Shown: piece by piece, positions 32,456-46,132 of the stretch
How the letters are laid out: each line of letters begins with the position of its first letter
Position numbering within the stretch: the stretch's first letter is position 1
Assembly: GCF_905475395.1 (NCBI RefSeq)
Contig: NC_058339.1
Coordinates: forward strand, 9,742,001-9,806,000
Direction: 5' to 3'
Source of the DNA: Chrysoperla carnea
Lineage: Eukaryota; Arthropoda; Insecta; Neuroptera; Chrysopidae
DNA: 64,000 nucleotides
Position numbers and translations under genes: made by a program
The notes under the pieces: generated by a model
The model's database searches: none
Told to the model about the DNA's origin: nothing
The model's input: only the letters and a program-made list of their open reading frames with translations

Positions 32456-35400
32456 TTAACAATTATTAATAGGTGTACCGTCAGAGCTAATCGGAGCTTT
32501 AGGTTTACATATTTTTGTTCTACCATTTGTACCATAAACTATGTTACACGAAAATGTAAAATATCCACATGTTGACGATTTTGTATAATATGTATGCTCA
32601 AATTTTTTATTTGGGATTGATTTATCTCCTGTAAAATCTCCAGTTACTGATTTAGTTACTGACACAAAGCTGTCATGCATATTATTAGATCCAATTGGTG
32701 CAGTATTAATACTGCGTAATAATGGACTTATTGTTTTTGGAGTATACGAATACTTTTTATTATTTGATGATGTATTTAAACTACGTAATCGATTAGATGC
32801 GTTTGTGCTACCTATTTTGATACTCTGTGCTTGTGAATGAGTACCAGGAACTCCTTCTGCAATTGCATCATCAGCACTAGCAATTGATGTTACTCTACCG
32901 CGAAATCCTGGTGGAATTTTATAGCCGGGAGTGCCAGGTATAGCTTGACCTGGATTAATAACCATACCCTCTTTTAAACCATTGTAACTATCCTTTTTAA
33001 TTTTTACATTTAAATCTTTTTGTAATGGACTACCTATTGATATTGACTGTACTTGAGTTGGTGATGTTTGATCGATAATCATGGTTCTCTTACTACTTTT
33101 TAAAGACAAATGAGTAGGGGATTCATCGGTAGCTTCAGCATATTCATCGTCGTCATTCATATCATATTCGTCTTCATATAAATAATCTGGTGGTAAAGGA
33201 GTATCGGTTTGTAAATCCTTTTCTGTGGTCGTTTTTGGACTTTCAGTTTGTATCACTGGTTTTTGTGTTTCAATTTCTTCGACATCTTCAACTTCTTCAA
33301 GTTCTTTTTTTTGTTTTGTTTCTGACGTTGATAACAATTCGTTGTTAGTTATAATTTTTGATGGTTCAGCTTTTCCATTTAATGAAAAACCAGTAAAATC
33401 ATCTATTGTAGCATTGTTAGCAAAATTTACTAAAGCTGGTGGGCGTGGTTGATTTCTAGCTTTTTCAATACTTTCTTTGGTTCCAGACCCAGCCTGTGCA
33501 GCTCCAGTGTAACTTATACCATGCTTAAACGTGCCAAACAGCTGTGATTGTGATTGACCCGAGTGCGATCCACTTTGAGCACTGGATGTTCCTCCTCCTA
33601 TAAACACTTTTCCTTGCTTATCGTGTTCAGCTTTTTTACTTTCATGATAAGGTTGGAAACCAATTTGTGCTTGTGATGACGTACTTCCCAAGCCACTAGC
33701 TTGAGCATCAGCCATTCCACCCTTAGCACCTGCTTGTACTTGACTAGTTGTGCCGTGGTTTATACCGCTACTCTGCGCATCACTCGTAGTAGCCCCAGTT
33801 TTTGAATTCAATTGGACTTGTGACTGTGATTTACCTTTACCACCACGGCCTTGTGCAGAGCTAGAAGCACCATGAGAACCACCAGACACTTGTGTTTGAG
33901 CTGCTTTATTTACATCTGATGTTCCTGCTTGCGCACTAAAACCACCAGAACCGCTGTAAGTGCCACTGACTTGCGCTTGAGCTGTACTACCTTGATAAGT
34001 ACCACTCGATGAAGCACTAGATTGTGTACCATTTTCGGTTTGTTGTACAGAACTTTCAGCCAAAGAATTTGAATCATCTCTACCACTTGCTAAATCTCCT
34101 TCCTGTTCGGAATATTTATCTAACTGTCCAATCTGACCTGGAGGATAAATTCCCCCAGTTGGCCCTTGACCGGTAGTTCTAGGAGGGTATACGCCTCCTC
34201 GCCCACCAGAAGTGCCATCGTATGTTCCACCAGTAGATCCAGGTCCAGTATAATCTCCTCTAGATCCATCAGGTCTTACGCCATAAGTTCCCCCAGTTGG
34301 TCCTTCACCAGTGGGAGGGTATATGCCTCCTCGCCCACCAGAAGTACCATCGTATGTTCCTCCAGTAGATCCAGGCCCAGTATATTCACCTCTAGATCCG
34401 TCAGGTCTTACACCATAGGTTCCACCTGTTGGTCCCTGACCGGTAGTTGCGGGAGGGTATAAGCCTCCATGCCCTCCAGAAGTTCCATCGTATGTTCCAC
34501 CAATAGATCCAGGTCCAGTATAATCTCCTCTAGACCCATCCGGTCTGACACCGTAAGTTCCACCAGTTGGTCCTTGACCAGTTGTAGTAGGAGGAAATAC
34601 GCCACCTCGCCCGCCAGAAGAGCCATCGTATGTACCACCAGTAGATCCTGGTCCAGTGTAATCTCCTCTAGACCCATCAGTTGGTCCTTGACCAGTCGTT
34701 GTAGGAGGGTATACACCTCCACGCCCTCCAGATGATCCATCGTATGTTCCACCAGTCGAACCAGGTGCATTATAATCTCCTCTAGACCCATCAGGTCTTA
34801 CACCATAAGTTCCCCCTGTTGGTCCTTGACCGGTAGTTGTGGGAGGGTATACGCCTCCTCGCCCACCAGAAGTGCTATCGTGTGTACCACCAACAGATCC
34901 TGGTCTAGTGTAATCTCCTCTAGACCCATCAGGTCTTACACCATAGGTTCCACCAGTTGGTCCTTGACCGGTAGTAGTTGGAGGGTATACGCCTCCATGT
35001 CCTCCAGAAGTTCCATCATATGTTCCACCAGTATATCCAGGTCCAGTATAACCACCTCTAGACCCATCAGGTCTGACACCGTAAGTTCCACCAGATGGTC
35101 CTTGACCAGTTGTGGTAGGAGGGTATACACTTCCACGCCCTCCAGATGTTCTATCGTATGTTCCACCAGAAGATCCAGGTCCAGCATAATTGCCTCTAGA
35201 CCCATCAGGTCTAACACCGTATGTTCCACCAGATGGTCCTTGACCAGTCGTTGTAGGAGGGTATACACCTCCACGCCCTCCAGATGTTCCATCGTATGTT
35301 TCACCAGTAGATCCAGGCCCAGTATAATCACCTCTTGACCCATCAGGTCTTACACCATAGGTTCCACCAAATCTATCAGGCCCCACTCCGTATGTTCCAC

Positions 35401-38400
35401 CAGATGGTCCTTGACCAGTCGTTGTAGGAGGGTATACACCTCCACGACCTCCAGATATTCCATCGTATGTTCCTCCAGTAGATCCAGGCCCAGTATATTC
35501 ACCTCTAGATCCGTCAGGTCTTACACCATAGGTTCCACCTGTTGGTCCCTGACCGGTAGTTGTGGGAGGATATACACCTCCACGCCCTCCAGATGTTCCA
35601 TCGTATGTTCCATCTGTAGATCCAGGCCCAGTATAATCTCCTCTAGTCCCGTCAGGTCTTACACCGTAAGTTCCACCACTTGGTTCTTGACCAGTTGTAG
35701 TAGGGGGAAATACGCCACCTCCCCCACCAGAAGTGCTATCGTATGTACCACCAGTAGATCCTGGTCCAGTGTAATCTCCTCTAGACCCATCAGGTCTAAT
35801 ACCGTAAGTTCCACCAGTTGGTCCTTGACCAGTCGTTGTAGGAGGGTAAACACCTCCACGCCCTCCAGATGTTCCATCGTATGTCCCACCAGTAGATCCA
35901 GGTGCAGTATAATCTCCTCTAGACCCGTCCGGCCTTACACCATAAGTTCCCCCAGTTGGCCCTTGACCGGTAGTTGTGGGAGGGTATACGCCTCCTCGCC
36001 CACCAGAAGAACCATCGTATGTACCACCAGCAGATCCTGGTCCAGTGTAATCTCCTCTAGGCCCATCAGGTCTTACACCATAGGTTCCACCAGTTGGTCC
36101 TTGACCAGTTTGAGTAGAAGTATAATCTCTGGATCCATCAGGTTTTTGGTATAAACCAGATAGTCTCTTGTCACCATGTATTTGTCCTGAACCAGAAAAC
36201 TGCCCAGAAAACGTAAAAGAATGCCCTGATGAATCGATTCCTTGATGTAAATCTACAGGATGTCTTCCATAAATATTTTCTACATCTCTTTGCCCAGAAA
36301 TTGAAATGCTACCTCTTCCAGAGGTACCTGGACCAATACTATGTACACTATCCACATTTCCTTGTCCAGTAGAAGGAATATTCCCTCTACCTGTGGACCC
36401 TGGGCCACCTCCAAAGATATTATCTGTGCCACCTTGTTCTGTAGTTGGTACATTTCCTCTTCCTACAGTTCCAGGTCCTCCTCCATAAATATTTTCTACA
36501 CCCCCTTGTCCTGTAGGTGGTATATTTCCTCTACCTCCAGTTCTTTGACCCCCTCCATAAAGGCTATCAATACCACCTTGCCCTGGTATATTTCCTCTAC
36601 CTGTGGTTCCTGGACCGCCTCCATAAATGCCATCAACACTACCTTGCCCTGGTATATTTCCTCTACCTGTGGTTCCTGGGCTGCCTCCATAAATGCCATC
36701 AACACCACCTTGCCCTGGTATATTTCCTCTACCTGTGGTTCCTGGACCGCCTCCATAAATGCCATCAACACTACCTTGCCCTGGTATATTTCCTCTACCT
36801 GTGGTTCCTGGGCTGCCTCCATAAATGCCATCAACACCACCTTGCCCTGGTATATTTCCTCTACCTGTGGTGCCTGGGCCACCTCCATAAATACTATCAA
36901 CACTACCTTGCCCTGGTAGATTTCCTCTACCTGTGGTTCCTGGGCTGCCTCCATAAATACTATCAACACCACCTTGCCCTGGTATATTTCCTCTACCTGT
37001 GGTTCCTGGGCCGCCTCCATAAATGCTATCAACGCCACCTTGCCCTATACCTGGTATGATTCCTCTACCTGTAGATCCTGGACCACTTCCATAAATATTA
37101 TCTCCACCACCTTGTCCTGCAGTTGGTACATTTCCTCTACCTACAGTTCCAGGCCCTCCTCCATAGATATTATCTGCACCTCCTTGCCCTGTAGGTGGTA
37201 TATTTCCTCTACCTCCAGTTCCTTGGCCCCCTCCATAAATGTTATCAACACCACCTTGGCCTCCAGATGGTATATTTCCTCTGCCTGTGGTTCCTGGCCC
37301 TCCTCCATAAATGTTACCAACACCACCTTGCCCTGGTATATTTCCACCACCTGTGGTTCCTGGTTCTCCTCCATAAATGTTACCAACACCACCTTGCCCT
37401 GGTATATTTCCTCTACCTGTGGTTCCTGAGCCGCCTCCATAAATGTTACCAACACCACCTTGCCCTGGTTTATTTCCACCACCTGTGGTTCCTGGCTCTC
37501 CTCCATAAATGTTACCAACACCACCTTGCCCTGGTATATTTCCTCTACCTGTGGTTCCTGAGCCGCCTCCATAAATGCTATCAACACCACCTTGTCCAGG
37601 TCTATTTCCTCTACCGGTGGTACCTGGGCCCCCTCCAAAAATGTTATCAACACCACCTTGCCCTGGTATTTTTCCTCCACCTGTGGTTCCTGGCCCTCCT
37701 CCATAAATGTTACCCACACCACCTTGCCCGGGTATATTTCCCCCACTTGTGGTTCCTGGGCCTCCTCCATAAATGTTATCAACACCGCCTTGCCCTGGTA
37801 TGTTTCCTCTACCTGAGGTTCCCGGTCCTCCTCCGTAAATGTTACCAACACCACCTTGCCCGGGTATATTTCCACCACTTGTGGTACCTGGGCCCCCTCC
37901 AAAAATGTTATCAACACCACCTTGCCCTGGTATTTTTCCTCCACCTGTGGTTCCTGGCCCTCCTCCATAAATGTTACCCACACCACCTTGCCCGGGTATA
38001 TTTCCCCCACTTGTGGTTCCTGGGCCTCCTCCATAAATGTTATCAACACCGCCTTGCCCTGGTATGTTTCCTCTACCTGAGGTTCCCGGTCCTCCTCCGT
38101 AAATGTTACCAACACCACCTTGCCCGGGTATATTTCCACTACTTGTGGTTCCTGGGCCTCCTCCATAAATGTTATCAACACCACCTTGCCCTGGTATATT
38201 TCCACCACCTGTAGTTCCTGGGCCGCCTCCGTAAATGCCATCAACACCACCTTGCCCTGGTATGTTTCCTCTGCCTGCAGTTCCTGAGCCTCCTCCATAA
38301 ATGTTATCAACACCACCTTGCCCTGGTATATTTCCACCTGTTACATCAGTTCTTCCTCCATCTGGCTTATGGTCCTTTGTAGGCCAATATAGTTTTGATG

Positions 38401-41400
38401 GACCTCCTGTTGTTTGTCCAGGTATTTCACGGTGGACATCTGAATATTTTGGAAGTCCAAGACAGTCATCGCAGTCTCCTTCGCTTCCCGATTGGCTTTG
38501 AGCTTGTCCAATTCCACTGCCGGCTGAAAATCCGATTAACAAATTGAAAATCGGAACAAAAATTCTAAGAAATTAGAGAAACTTGACAAAAAAAAAATAA
38601 ATTTGCAAAAATTTTTTTTTTGTAAATTTTTTAAATTATATTTTTCTATTCTGGAATCATTTGCAGGATTTTATTTGCGGACACTGTATATTAAAGTTTT
38701 AATACTTACTGACTACAGCTCTTGTGCCATCGCGAGTTGATTCAGCTTCAGCTTTTCCATCTTTATCAGCTTCACTCAGAGATAAATACTGCGATTGTGT
38801 TTGGCCGTGATATTTACGAGAAGGTGATCGTTTTGGTCTTCTATTATGTGCAGTCTGTTTTCCTTTTTTACCAATTTTATTATCACCATGGTTAATTTTT
38901 GTTAAATGTATATTTGAATCTAATACATAAATTGGGAAGTTTTTACAAACTTTATAAATTTTTTTATTCGTTAATGATAACAACTGTAAAAAAGATTAAA
39001 AAAATAATAATTTAGAACACCAAGAAAAATTTATTTTTAAATATTTATAATTATTTTTTTGTTTTTTATTTGATTGCCAAAATAAATGACCTAATTTTTA
39101 CAATTGATAATATATGTACCCAATATTTGGTTTACTCTGCCCTATGATGCATGTTCAAGTCAAATTTTGTTTAGCCTTGTGCATTGATAACATTTTTGTT
39201 TGAATTGATAAAACAATGGTGTCAATTTTTCTCATTGCCAAGCAATTTGCTCTTAACTAATCCATTAATTACGATGGATAGTAATCAAGTAGGGTTGCCG
39301 CTACCTCGGTCAGGTCTCTCGCCCAGCACATTATGAAGGTGGTGTTGTGGAGGGCGAGGAGATTGCAGTGATAAGAGGGAAATTCAAAAAAAGGAAAGGC
39401 AAAATCAGATTTAAGGTCTCCAAACAAGCTCCTATCGAATGAATTAGTATAAGTGCACTGTACTATAGTATCAATAAAAGGATTAAGTTTCTATAAAAAT
39501 TTTAAATATTGTTTTTTCGGTTTGAAAATAACAATTTTCGTCTTTTATTTTACTTTTCGCGTCAAGTGATCAAAATTATCTTGAAAATCACACCACCTTC
39601 ATTAAAACTGATAAAGTATGAAAAGAGCAAAAAATACAAACAAAAAAACACCTTTGAGTAATAATATATCGAAGATAAAATAAACATTAATTGCTTACCT
39701 GTTCTTTAGTTAATTTCACCTCTGATACGTACAATATTTTTTTTATTTTTTTATTATTTAATTTTTTGTCAATATAACATTCCTTACTTGTGTAATCTTT
39801 GTAAATTGTATATTTCTATAAAATAAAATACATCAGTTAATGAGATAGGATGGAATAATAGGTACTAGGGAATCTAATAAAACTTTATAAATACATCTTT
39901 TGATTAACAAAGTTTCCAAAAGTTACAAAAAATTCCTAGGTCATTGGACTTTTTATTATTATTTTATCGTTCAAAGTTGGCTGAAAAAATGATGAATCAT
40001 ATAGGTTATCCTTTTCAATTGGATATTTCTATATCAAAAAATCTAGAGAGTGTGATAAAAAACCATCTAAAATATTTAGACAATCTTTTAGTTTACAATA
40101 ATACCTAATTTTAACTTAATTAATTATAATAATTTTAACTTAATTATGAGTTCATCAATGATCCATGATTTGATGAACAGAGACGAATATAGTTAGAGTA
40201 TTGATGATTGAAGTGCGATATCTATATTATCAAATACGTAGGCAGCACTTTCACACAATATATTATATATTTTTATAGTTGCGTGGCATTGTAAAGCTAA
40301 AAATAACTCTAATTACTTGACTGCAAATCATGTACATTTTTAACAGGTACATCCTACATTGAAGTGTTTTTAAAGGTATGCTTTTTTATGTACCAAAGCT
40401 CATTTTCTTAAGTTTAATTTGGAAAACTATTATTCATTAGATAAAAGTATGACAAATATTTTCCTATAAAGAAAGTTATAACCAAGTGGCATTCGTTTTA
40501 CCATAAAATATATTTAAAGTGATGAAATGAATTTTATTTGAGTGTTACTTCTTCTATAAGTGATTTTCTCTAAATCTTTAGGCAATAATATTTCAAAAGC
40601 TATGGTATATATCGAAAATTTTTACTCTTAGTTTTCCCAAATTCTAATAGAATCCTCCCTCAAAATTTGAAACGTCTCAAATATTATCAAACGTTCATTT
40701 TTTTTTCGAGCGTCCTTAACTCAATCTTGTTGTGTATGTCAGTTTAACTAGACTTAGATATTTTGATACATCTTAATTCTTCTACTTTGCATTGAGAATA
40801 CATAATAATCGTAAGTACTTTAATTTTAAACTTACCTTTGATAAATCATGAAATATTCTTACACGATTGACTTGACGATCATTATTTGAATTATTTATAT
40901 TCTCAAATAGTGGTGATTTATTATCATATTTTGTTTGTTGCTGTAAATATAAATAAAATATTATTCTATTTTGAGTATCTACTAATTAAATGTTTAAAAT
41001 ATTATCAAAAAGTATATGAAATAATAACCTTTTAATGATCCCAGGAAGTAATAACCCTAATATAATACTTTGAATCATTTTTAATGTAGGTCTTCTCATT
41101 TCAAATTTATTTTAATTTTGATAAAAACAAACAGTAAAAATCATTTATGGCCGAAATGTAATTTATTATTATAGAGAGTGGTCCTAGTTTTAGAACTTTA
41201 TCAAAAGATAGATAACGTTAAAATAACGAAAATTTCTTAGTAAACTTATAGCCAAGAAAGCTAAGAGTATACCCTAGCTTTTCTATAGATACAAGGCGTT
41301 GAAATTTTGGAAGAAAAAGGACATTTTTGTGAATATATTGCAAAAACGGCTGCTTAGAAAATTTGACTGTATGAGCTAAAGTTACTGAATTGTTTAACGT

Positions 41401-42692
41401 CAATGGTGATAAATTACAATAGGTAAAGATATAAGTGTGCCATCACTCTGTGCTTAGCGCCTTGGCATAATTACCTTCCCACTAAAGGAAGTTATTATAA
41501 TGGGTCCGATTTTCGAAATCGAAATTTTCAACATATATTCACGTTTCATCTTTAGGACAAAATATTGACACTTCTAAAACGCGTATGCGTAGACTTTTTT
41601 TTCGTCGTCGATATCGCGCGAACAAAAAATGATATCAACTTCGTTGATGTGTCCGTCGATACGTATTAAAGGCAATATGATCCGGAAAGAATTTCATTGG
41701 GCGAGCTTTTTCTGAAATTTTATCCATCGATATCGCACAAACAAAAAATGATATCGACTTCGTTGAGTCGTTGAGCCGATCGAAGCGTATTAATGGTAAT
41801 ATGATCCGAAAAAAATTTCATAGCATCGAGTTGTTTCAAGTCGGTCGAGTTTTTATTTTTTTAAATTTGTTTAACTTTTTATTATACTGGAAAGTTCTGC
41901 GTGCGGACCTCAAGGGTCGCACCAGACTCTATCTACGGCATGTTTTTAATTTGTGTTCATTTGATCCAAGTGATAATTATCAAAAACATTTAAATTGTGT
42001 CGTTTTTTGAGATTTCTCTAGAAGAGCAATCTATTTTATATCGATTTTCAATGATTTTTTTTCTTAAAAATTTGCATGAATATCTAAGCTGAAATTTTAA
42101 CCACATATTCTTTGAGTAAAAGTCTACCCATACAAAAATTTTGAGACTTTAAATCAAACATTGTTCTCATGTTCATACATCCTAGCTAAATAATTTTATT
42201 TGTAATAACCAATAGGTATTAAAATAAATTAAAAACTAGCTCAACCCCTGCGGAATTCCGATCTCGTAGTTATAGTAACCCGTGGGTACACCCGTGACTA
42301 AAAACAACAAATTTCGTGGAAAAATGGTGAAAAAAATTAAAAGTTCTTAAATTTATGATATTTTTTCGTTCAAATTATTTGTCTACCGTGTTTTTTTCTA
42401 AGCGGTACATTTTTAAACTTTGAGTATATTTGCCGTTAAACTTAGACATAATAAGCTTGATGAAATGAGGGATGAATCATGATAAAGGAATAAAGAAGAT
42501 AAGGGTAGGACAAAAAAAAACTTGCTAAAGTAATAATTTATAAGATATTTCACAAACAAAATAAATACTAACCTGCTCAACCTGATTGAACTTGGTACCA
42601 TCAGTATTGATTTGCTGTATCACATTAGCTTTATTTAAATTAGCAAATAATAATAAAATGAATATTAAAAAAGCGTTATAAAATAAAATCAT
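32456..42692 (-). CDS. Secreted Gly-rich tandem-repeat protein (cuticle/silk-like), about 2,227 residues
   Basis: Exons: 42692-42573 (MILFYNAFLIFILLLFANLN signal peptide), 40940-40836, 39815-39699, 38983-38710, and 38523-32456 (stop TAA). The first three introns are phase 0 and the last is phase 1. Order of parts: signal peptide; a short non-repetitive Lys/Asn-rich domain (KYTIYKDYTSKECYIDKK, KKIYKVCKNFPIYVLD); a furin-type site RRPKR-S; a Ser/Glu-rich linker (EAESTRDGTRAVV, GSGIGQAQSQSGSEGDCDDC); about thirty 22-residue units of the type GNIPGQGGVDNIYGGGPGTT; about fourteen units of some 46 residues (TGGTYGVRPDGSRGDYTGPG ... GGVYPP); an AQAQ/SGS-rich region; an acidic stretch DEYDMNDDDEYAEATDE; and a Cys-containing C-terminus (SSTCGYFTFSCNIVYG ... 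INNC). The layout is that of an insect extracellular structural protein. I recognise the general type but no named orthologue. Confidence 0.85.
34130..36110 (-). repeat. Tandem array, about 138-bp coding unit (46 residues)
   Basis: About fourteen in-frame copies with the core GVRPDGSRGDYTGPGSTGG, then TYDGTSGGRGGVYPP and TTTGQGP. Some copies are shortened: near 34690 the GGTYGVRP part is missing, and near 35370 a partial unit is inserted. Both changes keep the frame. Confidence 0.9.
36330..38335 (-). repeat. Tandem array, 66-bp coding unit (22 residues)
   Basis: About thirty in-frame copies of GNIPGQGGVDNIYGGGPGTT plus two residues. Variants cluster: units with an inserted Pro/Thr/Gly (GNIPPTGQGG) lie towards 36330-36540 and 37030-37270. 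A four-unit block is repeated almost exactly (37620-37850 and 37884-38114), giving a 264-bp higher-order unit. Confidence 0.9.
42236..42300 (-). mobile_element. Helitron-like 3' terminus
   Basis: On the minus strand: palindromic stem CGGAATTCCG, then about eleven bases, then CTAG (42239-42236) and T. It is inside the first intron (40941-42572) of the repeat-protein gene. The body upstream was not delimited. Confidence 0.4.
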
Positions 42693-42816
42693 ATTAAAAA
42701 AAATAATAATTAATATTATTTATAAATGTTTTTTTAATCACACAACAATATCAACAAACAACAACAATTAATCAATTAATATAAAATTTTGAGAGATGTA
42801 CAACAACTACATAAAG

Positions 42817-42824
42817 TTTATATA
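42817..42824 (-). promoter_or_regulatory. TATA box of the repeat-protein gene
   Basis: TATATAAA on the minus strand, about 125 bases before the ATG at 42692. It would place transcription start near 42790. It is the only well-placed TATA element found for any gene in the window. Confidence 0.55.
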
Positions 42825-45385
42825 CTTTAAGAAATGAATGCTTAAAAGATATTAATCATTGATTTTTTTTTTCTAAAGTATCTTTTTAAAAAAATAATAA
42901 TAATTTGTATATACATAAATGAATCTGTATTAATTTATAATTGATAACAGATTTCATAAATATAAAGTGTTATAATTTTAATATAATATTATTAGGTGTC
43001 CTATTTTAAAATGACGCATTTTAAATGTTGCGTAAATTTATATAATTTAATTTACTGTTCGTTACTTAATTGATATTAATCCTAATCACAACGTACGGGC
43101 ATTGTTTTTACTGTCCAAGAAAATAAGCAAATTCCCTCAGAGATTGAAAAAAATAACACATTTTTCTTAAAATTCAAATTAAAATTGCATTTTTAATTTA
43201 CCACAAATTTTTATTTCGATTACTAAGCGTTTATCCCACCTTGTTTATCGGTCGAAATTCTCATTAACAAACTTGACCTATCAAATACCAAAAACCCTTC
43301 TTGATATTCAATTTTATTCAAATCGGACTTAAATTGCGATACTTATCTGCAGTGAATGTACTAATATTAATATACCATTTAATTCCCCCTCCCCCGTATG
43401 TATGGTAGTACATATGTTGATATCTCGTACATCTTAGTGTTTCTGTATTGGTGAAATAATTTGATAAATATGTATTATCTTTTTGTATTCTTTATAAATT
43501 ATTGTTTTATGATAGTCCCCTCCATATTCTAAAGTGACCCCTACTACGTTTAATGAGTTTGATTGGTCTGTGAATGCACAAATCTTTCTATTTTTCCCAT
43601 AGTCATATCTCGCAAATTAGACCTCAGATCGAAATTTTGTAAAGAGCTTTTCCATTTGTCTTGATAAGCTTAATTTACTGGTATAATTTTCCGCTATCAA
43701 TAATAGAACACCCTGTATACTATAATGATGGTTTGTAATTTTTTTGAAACCAGTATAGGACTGATTTAAATTAAAATTATGATATTAATCATTTAATTAA
43801 GTAATATAATAGATATACGATTACATATCTGAATTATGACCTATAAATTTAATTATCTGTTCATTGATTTCATTTTTGACTTTTTCTTATTTCTTAAGGT
43901 GGCTGATGCAGTCGAAGATTTCAAAGATTTATGAATGATTTAAGGTAGTTGGGTAACTCAAAACAAAATCTTAAGAAATATTTCAAAACTTAGAATATAA
44001 ATAAATAAAAGCCTAAATTTACCAAGCCTAACATGAGATATAGTGTAGGCGCTGAGTGGGTTTTCGTATCCATATATAGGTCCCACCAAACAAGGAATGT
44101 ATTTCGACGTATTTTGACCCGCTGATTTCAAATTTTCAACTTGCTCATTGCTCAGAATGGATCATAAATAGTCATATCTACAAGTTACCTTGAGTTTTCT
44201 CAAGGGACTCGACCGCAGCCATTTTGACATTTTTTTATAAAAGGCCCTATAAACTTTGGAGAACCAGAGATAAATAAAAACACATAATTATAAAAAATTG
44301 GTTTATTTCTTACTTACATAACGTATAAAAAGTTGTAAATATAAAAATTAAAAATATATAGTTTCCATTATATTTAACTTAAATATTAAAACTTAATATA
44401 TTAAGTATCATATTATTGCATCATTTGGCCTGTTTCATTGTTTTAATTAAAAACTAATACAACATATAAATATTTAATCATACTATCGACTAGGATCACT
44501 CTCGTCCATTTCTAAAATAATTAATTATTTTATTTTATTTTTATATAATTACATTTAAAAAGAGCACCTTTTTGATTATTGCTTTATTGGTAGTTAGTAA
44601 AAATATAAAAAGGGTTATAATTAAGTTTATAGAATAGGGAAGTTGCATGTTTTTTCGAAAAATTACTAAAAATTACTAATTTTACAATGGAAAATGGTTT
44701 TTCTAAACTATAAATTCAAACGACAGTGCCGTTTACACACCTCACTTTCGTAACGCCATCACACGGAGAATTAATAAAAAAACATGAATAATGATAAATG
44801 ATTTGTTTCTCAGTTGACTTTCACTATATTATAACACAAATTTCCATAGAAACCGATTGGCTCACAGAGATTAATACGTTACTACCGTTTTATTTATTCG
44901 AAAATATAACTATTTTTTATTATAGAATTATTAATTTAAAAAAAAAAAATACTTAAATATACTTTAAATGAATTATTCTTTCATTTATATATGAATTTGT
45001 GAAGAAAAAAAAATTAATACAACTTCTCTATTATAATATTATTATAAATATATGTATATCAAACATCTAACCTAACTTTTTCACACAAATATCATAAATT
45101 CAATAAATACTAAAATTAATAATTGTAGCAATGACTTAAAAGTGTATATGACAATTTATTATAATTATTATAATACGAATCAATTGTATTTTTAAAAATG
45201 GTTATTCATAAATAATTTAATCAAATTATGTTTTATTCTCTATTATTTATGAGATAATACCATAGAGCTATAAAATAACCAGCCAAAAGTTGATCTCAGT
45301 AGAGAAAGACCGCGTATAGCTGCCTTCGCCTCTCTTATACCCGCTTTAATCACAAAAGTATGTACAAAACATGTGTTATCGTCTG

Positions 45386-45478
45386 TTATTGGCTGCGAGA
45401 CAGAGAAGGATGAATGCCTATCAGTTCTGTCTCGTTACTCTGTGGCCAAGCATTAGATTTTCTGTCATTGTACTGATT
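45386..45478. repeat. Short dispersed repeat (copy 2)
   Basis: 'tattggctgcgagacagaga' ... 'agttctgtctcgttactctg'. Counterpart of 32170-32290. Confidence 0.5.
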
Positions 45479-45980
45479 GTCGCACAAAAGACGATCGGCC
45501 TGAAGATTAAAGGCTTAAATTAAAGCTGAATCTATACATTAATTTACTGTTAAATACTAAACTTTCAACTTTTGTAAAGTATTCTTTCATTCAATACAAA
45601 ATATAATCGAAATAACTTATTAGAAAAGATTTAAAAGCTTTTTTCTAGATTCAAATACTATTTTCTAAAACTATTAAAAATATATTTGATATATATTTTA
45701 CTAATACATTACAATCATATTTTTTACTAATACAATTTTCGAAAATGCATTAAAATATTCATTTATGGTCCCATTATTTAAATTATATAGAAATTATGGA
45801 GGGTTGAGAAAAGGAGAATCATCTCTGTACACAAAAAGTGTCTACGAGCAAAAGTGTAAGTTAAAGAGTAAGATAAAGACCTTAACAAGTTGTTTAAATA
45901 AATATAGAGAAGTTCACGTCCAACATCTTTTGCTACACAAGCGCCATTCTGGTCAATTTTAGAACTTTTACTTTTGACAC

Positions 45981-45986
45981 TTTATT
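45981..45986 (-). terminator. Candidate poly(A) signal of scratch
   Basis: AATAAA on the minus strand about 150 bases after the scratch stop codon. Confidence 0.45.
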
Positions 45987-46132
45987 CTAACCTATTTAAG
46001 ATTATCTTCCTTAGTACTTCTACCCTCCATAATACGAATTAATAAATTATAAATAAACAAAAGAGATGTTAAAGAATTATAAAATAAATACAAAAGTGGA
46101 TCATCAATCAATCATCGCATCCATTTAAAGTA

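Larger units (their letters stand above)
42825..46132. other. Intergenic, repeats only
   Basis: Between the repeat-protein promoter and the scratch stop codon. It contains a repeat at about 43940-44045 that resembles 24345-24466 ('aactcagaatataaa', 'catgagatat') and the short repeat at 45386-45478. No splice-consistent coding exon was seen. Confidence 0.4.

Noticed and set aside
37195..38214. A 339-codon plus-strand open frame and several 100-250-codon frames on both strands across 34.1-38.3 kb
   Set aside because: They are shadows of the in-frame tandem arrays: a repeat without stops in one frame stays open in others. The minus-strand Gly-rich frame has the signal peptide, introns, stop and poly(A) signal.
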